The notes beneath the pieces are model-generated. The model worked only from the letters and a program-made list of their open reading frames with translations, had not been told where the DNA came from and did not search any database. Shown piece after piece: positions 58,901 through 64,000 of a stretch of 64,000 nt of DNA. Both the position numbers and the translations under genes were made by a program. Positions within the stretch are counted from its first letter, which is position 1. Every line of letters starts with the position of its first letter. Where the stretch lies: the NCBI RefSeq assembly GCF_032854445.1, contig NC_088295.1:10403385-10467384 (forward strand). The letters are read 5' to 3'. This stretch comes from Liolophura sinensis. Lineage: Eukaryota; Mollusca; Polyplacophora; Chitonida; Chitonidae.

Positions 58901-61900
58901 CCTCATTCAGGAGTTACGTAAGTGTAGTTTAAAACACCTGTCACTGTATCTGAGCTGAATAATATCCAATTAAGAATGCTAGAAATGAAACTCTTTGATT
59001 TTATGATCAGATGTGATCAGTGTTCTCTTTCATGAAATGAATGACTTCTGGCATTATTTCGAGTATAACATTGATAACATTGATCACATAAATTACCCTA
59101 ATGAAATTGTACACATCATATTTGCATGATTTACTAAGTGTAGTTTACATGTTAATTAAAATACTAATTTTAATAATTCTTATTTAATGCATGTATGTAC
59201 ATGTACTCAGTTAGACACAACTATATGGTGTTTCCTCGAGGCTCTGCCTGGTTTCCTCCGACCATAATGCTGGCCGCCGTCATACAAGCTGGAAGTAAAG
59301 TATTAGTCCCAGATATAAGTGAGACAATCTTGAGTATGGCCTGAAACACCAATCAAATAAATAAATAAATAAATAAATATGATGAGCGACGATAAATATA
59401 AAGAGGAGACCTCCGTGGCTCCGTTGGTTAGCACAGCGTAATGAGCCAGGAGCCTCTCACCAATGTGGTTGCTGTGAGTTCAAGTCCAGCTCATGATGGC
59501 TTCCTTTCTCGTATGTGGGAAGGTCTACCAGCAAGCTGCAGATGGTCGTGGGTTTCCCCGGGCTCTGCCCGGTTTCCTCCTACCATAATGCTGGCGGCTG
59601 TCATATAAGTGAAATATTTTTCAGTATGGCGTAAAACACCAATCAAATAAATAAATAAATAAATATAAAGGGTAAAGTCAGTTGTGAGGATCGAGGTGTT
59701 TTAATACTTTGTGCTAGTTTCACAGGTGTAATGCTATGCCTGGTGTAACTACATGTACATGCACCTTAATGGCAGTGTAGCTACATATAAACATCACTAC
59801 ACTTCATTACAGTGCTATTCCATTGTTCCTAAGCTGGTGACAGTGCTGGTCAATGGAGTGGATCCAGTCAAGGCGTGTGAAGAAATCAAGTTGTGCTCAG
59901 GTAAATTCCCTTTACTTCAGGAATGTGGTCAAGCCATTTTATACTGTCCAACATGTTTTGACGATACCAAAGATCTGGGAAAGATCTCGTTGTGCCGATG
60001 TTATATGATCATATCGAATACACTGATGTTACAACGATGAGAAAGGATAGCCACTACTCTTGTTTTTTTTTTTTTATAACTACCTTCCGTGAACCAAAAT
60101 GTGGAAACCAACTTGCATTGTGATAGTCAGTTCTTGCTGTTTCTCAAGAATTGCGACATAACTTTAAAGAGGCTATACTGGAGATTTGGGGCAAAAAAAT
60201 CGATATTCCCTAATGAAATCAGTTTTTCTATATTACCTATATACCTGGAATAGCTCATTATCACCTTAATATAAAATATGATACATGTACCTGTACCATT
60301 TATAGTGCTACATTAATTGTAAAGTTTGAAAAATGCATTATAAATTTTGTTAACTTTATTACTGATTTTGAATGTTGAGATATGCACAGACAAGGTTGAA
60401 GTTATATAAAATGTAATTATTTTGACTATTCTGAAATAATAGCAAAAATTTGATATGATTTGTGCTTCTCTGTTTTTTGGCCAAAAATCTCTGGTATAGC
60501 CATTTTAGTGCATAAAACTTGTCATTGCAAATTATGACAGTTTCAAGTATATTTACCTGAAGATGATATGTGGGGTCAGTTTAGAGTTGATATGTCTCTG
60601 ATTGTGTGATCATGGGGTCTCCATTCTCTGCTCATTAGGAAACCTTCAAAAAAAAGTTCAGAGGAGGAAAATGTCAAGACGATTGCCTCTAAAACAACAG
60701 GTGGGAAAATCTACTGTAGGGTGTTCTGCATCAAACCAACTCATTGGAGGAATTATGCACTGTAAACATTATTTACTGAACTGCTTAAGCATAAAGATAT
60801 TATAAACTGTCTGTATACTTCTTGTTCAAACTATACAAAAACGATTTTATTCTCCTGATAAGTCATATCATTGCTGATTTGTTGTGATAACTGTGAAGTA
60901 CCTGAAGGTTAGAGGTGTCTCAACCTAGTTGTGCCTCCACAACATGGTGAGACAGGTGATTGATATATTAATGTCAACAAACATACGAAACATTTTTGAC
61001 AAGTTACATTATACAGTAGGACTTATTTTACTGTTCGTTATTGCACCTGTACTTAGCTGTCTGTACTCTACGTTAATTCTATAGCTGATCTTGTCTGTAC
61101 TTATATCCTATAGCTCTCCTCTCCTCTCCTATGTTTTTGCAGGCAGCAAGTCTGGAGTGCGAACTGTGCGAGTTTGTGGTAATGGAGGTTGATACTTACC
61201 TGAAGAACAGAAACTCAACACCTGCAGAAGTAAACAACACTGTCTATCAGCTCTGTCAGGATCTACCCACAACATTCCAGAGTTTTGTGAGTATAATGAC
61301 AAGCAACCAGTATTTAGTTCTCTTTGACATGGGCTCTTTACATGTCTTCCACTAGGCTCTTCCTGAAGACAGTTTAGATGTCTATCCCTTGACCAGTGAG
61401 CTCGCACTTATCAGTCTAGCTTAAATTGTTAGTTTTTGGCCAGGATTAGTAGGTGCCTAATAGGACAGGAATTTTAGCTAATCTGTGGACATTTCTCTCT
61501 CCCCATTAAGCTGACACCTGTTAGTGAAAGAGTTTTGAATATGGCATAAAACACAAGTGGGAAACTCCTAAAACTCTCTCCCACCGGTAACAAAATGATC
61601 TGTACGCTTTTGTTCTTTCCTTTATTAGGTCAGAATAATAGTTATACATGTGGTTGTAAAGGGTATAGAGCACATGTGTATACAAGCACTGCAATGTCAC
61701 AGAAGAAAACAATGTGTTCCTACAATGAGTAGCACCGTCTGCCTCCAGTCCCCCAGTATTGGCAGTTTTTGAAATATGTTCAGTTTTGTTATGATATGCT
61801 CAACACAAAAGCATAGGTTGAGGAATGCTCTTTTGAATTACACTAAATACAGCATGTATTGCATATTAATGTACATGGGTAAAATCAGAAAAGAATGACG

Positions 61901-62304
61901 ATTATTTCCTCTGTGTTAAAATTTTTCTTAAATTTGCTGACATTCTTTCATTCCTGCAATTATCCTGTCACAATATAACATATATTTCCAGTGTTACTAT
62001 TATGCCCCAAACATCGTCAGTGTTGTGGTGAACGGAGTTGACCCCCAGCAAGCTTGTACTGAAATAAGACTCTGCTCAGGTAAGACTGTATGTACAAATC
62101 TATTGCAAATCTGGACAAATACATCTAATAATGTTGAACACTTTAGTCTTCTGAATCAATTGCGTTAATATATAAATATGTTAATAATATTAATTAAATA
62201 TATAATATGTACATAATGGCATTGTCATTGTAAAGTTTAGATGGAATATTAATCTTTTGTTCTCTTCTGCAGGGGCACAGGACAACAAAATCAAGAAAAT
62301 TCAG
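40886..62304 (+). CDS. PSAP: Giant prosaposin-like precursor, 26 exons in window, 3' incomplete
   Basis: Exons: 40886-40958, 42018-42115, 42416-42544, 42792-42944, 44280-44420, 44941-45028, 45329-45435, 47502-47597, 48041-48178, 51661-51748, 52115-52173, 52645-52782, 53421-53508, 53934-53998, 54220-54357, 54620-54707, 54888-54946, 55576-55713, 56246-56333, 56789-56847, 58774-58917, 59813-59900, 60639-60700, 61143-61286, 61992-62079, 62273-62304. They total 2589 nt, 863 codons, with phases agreeing throughout. A signal peptide (residues 1-23 or so) precedes nine saposin units joined by hydrophilic linkers; vertebrate prosaposin has four. Most units have the six-cysteine SapB pattern (CxxC, C; C, C, C). 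Saposins are lysosomal lipid-extracting cofactors released by proteolysis of the linkers. No N-terminal SapA domain is seen; the C-terminal end lies beyond the window. Exon 3 uses a GC donor. Confidence 0.9.
42018..42944 (+). CDS. PSAP: Prosaposin saposin unit 1 (exons 2-4)
   Basis: Exons 42018-42115, 42416-42544 and 42792-42944. The six cysteines are CSLC (exon 2), FC and SC (exon 3), and VC and AC (exon 4, VCANIQAC). Unlike later units, this domain is split in three: introns fall after CSLC...LKSNGR and five residues before the fifth cysteine (GTKQVC). Exon 4 continues into a Gln/Glu-rich linker with a near-repeat (LPETQQN, LSETGG). Exon 3 ends CAG|GCAAGT, a GC-AG intron donor. Confidence 0.88.
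44028..44300. repeat. Tandem ghost copies of exon 5 acceptor
   Basis: An ~80-100 bp unit recurs about three times: TTTTGATCAG(C/A)TAA, CCTGTGAAGTAT or a variant, a TTATTTCAG / TGTTTTAG / TGTTTCAG acceptor, then GCTGATGCCCGCTGTGAGCT. The ghost at 44099-44130 keeps the acceptor plus about 30 nt of exon 5 start; the one at about 44176 is eroded (GCTGGCACCCAC). The last unit is the real exon 5 start at 44280. Confidence 0.75.
44280..45028 (+). CDS. PSAP: Prosaposin saposin unit 2 (exons 5-6)
   Basis: Exons 44280-44420 (ADARCELCKFFVQLL, sequon NGT, third cysteine AIC) and 44941-45028 (CLALDSQVITLFEQGLDPST, then SC and FC). Standard two-exon SapB layout: first half phase 0-0, second half phase 0-1. 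Confidence 0.92.
44530..44735. repeat. Dispersed repeat family 1, copy 2
   Basis: Second member of the family at 28437-28670 and 52990-53175. It lies in prosaposin intron 5 in the same orientation. Confidence 0.7.
45093..45220. repeat. Degraded relative of the 60171-60501 MITE
   Basis: GCTATATGAGAGACTTTGGA then CAAAAAATTC and an AATAGCTCA landmark parallel the left half of the MITE at 60171-60501 (GCTATACTGGAGATTTGGGG, CAAAAAAATC, AATAGCTCA). The right terminus is not clear. Confidence 0.4.
45329..47597 (+). CDS. PSAP: Prosaposin saposin unit 3, internally deleted (exons 7-8)
   Basis: Exon 7 (45329-45435) encodes a linker then LTCDMCNILIEDIAIHANVMSE. Exon 8 (47502-47597) encodes ELSEFCLAFQVC and a linker. 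Splicing is phase 0 and open. Compared with unit 1, exon 7 ends where exon 2 ends (20 versus 21 residues from the first cysteine), and exon 8 starts where exon 4 starts (five residues before the fifth cysteine). The middle exon, with cysteines 3 and 4 and about 43 residues, is missing. Only four cysteines remain, so this unit cannot form the standard saposin fold. Intron 7 is almost wholly a 52-bp minisatellite. Confidence 0.8.
45436..47394. repeat. 52-bp minisatellite carrying exon 7 splice donor, ~38 copies
   Basis: The unit is GTGAGTGGATGGAGTGTAGC, TGAATGCCATGG (or CACACATG), then ATGCAAATGTCATGTCAGAG: the exon 7 donor and intron start followed by a copy of the last ~20 nt of exon 7. The array starts exactly at the real donor (45436), and its last GTGAGT is at 47390. 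One unit near 46215 is short (~30 bp). Markers such as TGTTATG at 45631, 45839 and 46047 are 208 bp apart, which shows a four-unit higher-order repeat. Confidence 0.95.
48041..51748 (+). CDS. PSAP: Prosaposin saposin unit 4 (exons 9-10)
   Basis: Exons 48041-48178 (DSLGCEICEFLINMLDQYIA, sequon NAT, KLCNDLP) and 51661-51748 (CFSLAPAVVSALARGLDPAT, AC, LC). Six cysteines. Exon 9 has a weak donor, GTG|GTGCGT. A 59-nt linker exon (52115-52173, GQSELNQLIPQTRPQHDEIE) follows. Confidence 0.93.
48655..51655. repeat. 104-bp minisatellite up to exon 10 acceptor, ~29 copies
   Basis: The unit is TGTGGGACTAGAATGTTGTT, CTTGTTGTCCATTGTATAG, TGCAGTTCAGGAGAGGGTGT, ATATGTGTGTGTCCTGTAAT, then AGCTGGAGTTATCTGTCTAC and CTGGA. 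The final partial unit runs into the real acceptor: ACTACAATGTTGTTCTTGTC, TGTTGTAG then TGTTTCAG. Each unit therefore carries a look-alike of the acceptor (TATAG|TGCAGTTCAG). Some units are shortened, and identity between units is very high. ORFs on both strands here are artefacts. Confidence 0.95.
52407..52545. repeat. 32-bp tandem repeat, four copies
   Basis: CATGACAGTGTATTGTCTGT plus TAGAATCCATGT repeats four times, the last copy diverged. It lies in the intron before exon 12. Confidence 0.9.
52645..53998 (+). CDS. PSAP: Prosaposin saposin unit 5 (exons 12-13) and linker exon 14
   Basis: Exons 52645-52782 (ASLGCEICEFLIDTADQYLQ, NAT sequon, KLCNDLP), 53421-53508 (CFSYAPMIVSLLSKGFDPQK, VC, LC) and linker 53934-53998 (His/Ser/Gln-rich). 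This is the oldest of three near-identical cassettes (units 5-7): its second half has diverged while the first half remains nearly identical to units 6 and 7. Confidence 0.94.
52990..53175. repeat. Dispersed repeat family 1, copy 3
   Basis: Third member of the family (see 28437-28670), in prosaposin intron 12. Shares TTGAAACATTCTGAGAGA, AGAGAAATAATTTGCATAG, AACTTCCACTGAAAAAGTGC and AGGATTTACAGTAA. Confidence 0.7.
54220..54946 (+). CDS. PSAP: Prosaposin saposin unit 6 (exons 15-16) and linker exon 17
   Basis: Exons 54220-54357, 54620-54707 and linker 54888-54946 (GNSTSSSHSHNKPQATAQIK). Exon 15 differs from exon 18 at about 4 of 138 bases, and exon 16 from exon 19 at about 2 of 88. The flanking intron starts (GTAAGACCAGCCTTCACT and GTACAGAAAACA) also match. 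The cassette was duplicated recently. Confidence 0.94.
55576..56847 (+). CDS. PSAP: Prosaposin saposin unit 7 (exons 18-19) and linker exon 20
   Basis: Exons 55576-55713, 56246-56333 and linker 56789-56847 (GNGTSTSRTQNKLQSKVQIK). Near-identical to unit 6. All cassettes are phase 0 at both outer borders, so gain or loss of one keeps the frame. Confidence 0.94.
56914..57125. repeat. 30-bp minisatellite, seven copies
   Basis: CTCAGTGGCATGTTAGCAGT plus AGTTTGTGTA repeats about seven times. A multiple of three, it keeps frames open on both strands; these are not genes. It begins about 65 bp after the exon 20 donor. Confidence 0.95.
57255..57505. repeat. 49-bp minisatellite, five copies
   Basis: CCCTTGCTGTCTCGGACAGT, GAAAGCACTAGCTCAGTGTG, ATTGTCCAG repeats at 57255, 57304, 57353 and onwards. 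Intronic, just downstream of the 30-bp array. Confidence 0.92.
57700..58770. other. Prosaposin intron 20, repeat-like
   Basis: Two diverged units about 170 bp apart share TTTCAGCT(A/T)TAC, a CTGT...GACCTC block, and ATTG(T/C)(G/A)CTTTTTCA (about 57995-58070 and 58165-58235). A B-box-like GGTTCGATTCC lies near 58281 (minus) and GGGGTTCAAGCC near 57726 (plus), suggesting old tRNA-derived elements. No exon seen. Confidence 0.4.
58774..59900 (+). CDS. PSAP: Prosaposin saposin unit 8 (exons 21-22)
   Basis: Exons 58774-58917 (VTSFECDMCEFVVANADAYL, sequon NNT, ALCDNIP) and 59813-59900 (CYSIVPKLVTVLVNGVDPVK, AC, LC). The first half is 144 nt, two codons longer than units 4-7, a feature shared with unit 9. 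Linker exon 23 (60639-60700) is strongly basic (QKKVQRRKMSRRLPLKQQ), a likely proteolytic site. Confidence 0.93.
59227..59380 (+). mobile_element. SINE 3' fragment
   Basis: Tail half of the SINE that follows: GGCTCTGCCTGGTTTCCTCC, ACCATAATGCTGGCCGCCGT, an eroded body, AACACCAATCAAATAAATAA. The head is absent. Two copies in tandem suggest nested or adjacent insertion. Confidence 0.8.
59401..59664 (+). mobile_element. Full-length tRNA-derived SINE
   Basis: A tRNA-like head (GTGGCTCCGTTGGTTAGCAC, A box; GAGTTCAAGTCC, B box) is followed by the body AGCTCATGATGG...GGGTTTCCCCGGGCTCTGCC and the tail GGCGTAAAACACCAATCAAA plus (TAAA)n. This is the best reference copy in the window; truncated relatives lie at 9771, 36973 and 59227. 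Intron 21 of the prosaposin gene. Confidence 0.88.
60171..60501. mobile_element. 331-bp MITE with ~29-bp terminal inverted repeats
   Basis: The left end GGCTATACTGGAGATTTGGG GCAAAAAAA matches the reverse complement of the right end (GGCTATACCAGAGATTTTTG GCCAAAAAA). The interior is AT-rich and non-coding. TA-rich flanks (CTTTAAAGA, ATTTTAG) make the exact target duplication unclear. Confidence 0.75.
61143..62304 (+). CDS. PSAP: Prosaposin saposin unit 9 (exons 24-25) and linker exon 26
   Basis: Exons 61143-61286 (AASLECELCEFVVMEVDTYL, sequon NNT, QLCQDLP), 61992-62079 (CYYYAPNIVSVVVNGVDPQQ, AC, LC) and a short 32-nt linker, 62273-62304 (GAQDNKIKKIQ), ending CAG|GTACAT in phase 0. The cassette pattern predicts another saposin unit after the window. 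Confidence 0.93.
61560..61765. repeat. Dispersed repeat family 2, copy 3
   Basis: Weaker relative of 26380-26520 and 34970-35140: TTGTTCTTTCCTTTATTA, TACAAGCACTGCAATGTCAC, AGAAGAAAAC, TGTTCCTAC, CCAGTCCCCCAGTAT. Prosaposin intron 24. Confidence 0.5.
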
Positions 62305-62695
62305 GTACATATCATAGATTTACATGTTAAGTGATATTTTCACAATAGAATTGTTGATCTCCGAAGTAGACACCTAATTGTGAGCATCACGTGTCTGTTG
62401 TCTAAAATTGTCAAGACACAATGGGAGTTCCCGGTACATTTGGTTGACTGGTTGATGTTACAGAGAACATGCATTATCCTGCATCAGACAAAATACTATG
62501 TGCTTTTCATTGGACAGCAGCGGTCACGTGGGGCGCAGATGTATTCTCGAATCCTGCAGACGATGTCAGATGTGTCTGCTGAGTAGGTTATCTCCGTTTG
62601 CTGGGTTGTGAAGACAGTGGTCACTTCGCCGAAGCAATTCGTCTATACATCGGTCTTCTGCACTGATTTGAAGGGTCTTTGCAGGAGAAATTCAT

Positions 62696-64000
62696 TACAT
62701 GGTTACTCAGTGATAGGATACACAAATATATGGTGTCAGTAATCCTCAGATTGGGTGAGGCGTCCCCTTATATGGTTACTCAGTGACAGAATACGCAAAT
62801 GTATGGTGTCAATAATCCTCAGATTGGGTGAGGCGTCCCCTTATATGGTTACTCAGTGACAGAATACGCAAATGTATGGTGTCAATAATCCTCAGATTGG
62901 GTGAGGCGTCCCCTTATATGGTCACTCAGTGATAGAATATGCAAACATATGGTGTCAATAATCCTCATATTGGGCGAAGCATCCCCTTATATGGTTACTG
63001 AATGATAGAATACGCAATTGTATGGTGTCAATAATCCTCATATTGGGCGAAGCATCACTATATATGGTTACTCAGTGACAGAATACGTAAATGTATGGTG
63101 TCAATAATCCTCAAATTGGGTGAGGCGTCCCCTTATATGGTTACTCAGTGACAGAATACGCAAATGTATGGTGTCAATAATCCTCATATTGGGCAAAGCA
63201 TCGCCATATATGGTCACTCAGTGACAGAATACGCAAATGTATGGTGTCAATAATCCTCAGATTGGGTGAGGCGTCCCCTTATATGGTCACTCAGTGATAG
63301 AATATGCAAACATATGGTGTCAATAATCCTCATATTGGGCGAAGCATCCCCTTATATGGTTACTGAATGATAGAATACGCAATTTTATGGTGTCAATAAT
63401 CCTCATATTGGGCGAAGCATCACTATATATGGTTACTCAGTGACAGAATACGTAAATGTATGGTGTCAATAATCCTCAGATTGGGTGAGGCGTCCCCTTA
63501 TATGGTCACTCAGTGATAGAATATGCAAACATATGGTGTCAATAATCCTCATATTGGGCAAGGCGTCCCCTTATATGTTTACTAAGCGATAGAATATGCA
63601 AACATATGGTGTCAATAATCCTCATATTGGGCAAGGCATCCCCTTATATGTTTACTAAGTGATAGAATATGCAAATATATGGTGTCAATATTCCTCATAT
63701 TGGGCGAGGCGTCCCCTTATATGGTTACTCAGTGACAGAATACGCAAATGTATGGTGTCAATAATCCTCAGATTGGGTGAGGCGTCCCCTTATATGGTTA
63801 CTCAGTGACAGAATACGCAAATGTATGGTGTCAATAATCCTCAGATTGGGTGAGGCGTCCCCTTATATGGTCACTCAGTGATAGAATATGCAAACATATG
63901 GTGTCAATAATCCTCATATTGGGCGAAGCATCCCCTTATATGGTTACTGAATGATAGAATACGCAATTTTATGGTGTCAATAATCCTCATATTGGGCGAA
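62696..64000. repeat. 73-bp satellite array running off the window
   Basis: The unit is TTATATGGTTACTCAGTGAC, AGAATACGCAAATGTATGGT, GTCAATAATCCTCAGATTGG, GTGAGGCGTCCCC. About 18 copies to position 64000, in two variant types (GATTGGGTGAGGCGTCCCC and CATATTGGGCGAAGCATC) that alternate in blocks, indicating higher-order duplication. It lies in the intron after exon 26 and its end is not seen. Confidence 0.95.

Overview
This is animal genomic DNA. Genes are split by GT-AG introns, tRNA-derived SINEs and MITE-like elements are scattered through it, and minisatellites are abundant. The SINE types (one tail reading GTAAAACACCAATCAAATAAA, another ending in a TTTAACGTCGTA / CATATGACGACG block) suggest a lophotrochozoan such as a mollusc or brachiopod; that assignment is tentative. 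All gene structures below were built by hand from ORFs, splice consensus and phase.

Layout. 1-4.7 kb is gene-poor and repeat-rich: a 93-bp tandem duplication, an 0.8-kb foldback element, a SINE, a minisatellite and a small MITE. A 405-aa single-exon gene of unknown function lies on the minus strand at 5.0-6.3 kb. A decayed non-LTR reverse transcriptase occupies about 7.5-8.9 kb. MRPS34, the mitochondrial small-subunit ribosomal protein, is a two-exon plus-strand gene at 10.55-13.26 kb. A complete eight-exon TspanC8 tetraspanin, closest by memory to TSPAN15, runs on the minus strand from 40.36 down to 17.75 kb. From 40.89 kb to the window end, a giant prosaposin-like gene runs on the plus strand. 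It has 26 coding exons in the window, 863 codons, a signal peptide and nine saposin units, and its 3' end is not included.

The tetraspanin and prosaposin genes are divergent, with only 527 bp between start codons. That gap holds a TCACGTG box and a tandem pair of CLEAR-like motifs. TspanC8 proteins control ADAM10 trafficking and saposins are lysosomal lipid-binding cofactors, so shared endolysosomal control is plausible but inferred.

The most unusual feature is inside the prosaposin gene. Several tandem arrays are built from its own splice sites: about 38 copies of a 52-bp unit carrying the exon 7 end plus its GTGAGT donor, about 29 copies of a 104-bp unit ending in a copy of the exon 10 acceptor region, and an array of about 80-100 bp units of the exon 5 acceptor. 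The third saposin unit lacks exactly the middle exon (cysteines 3 and 4) that would sit where the 52-bp array now lies. Saposin units 5-7 are recent tandem duplications of a phase-symmetric three-exon cassette.
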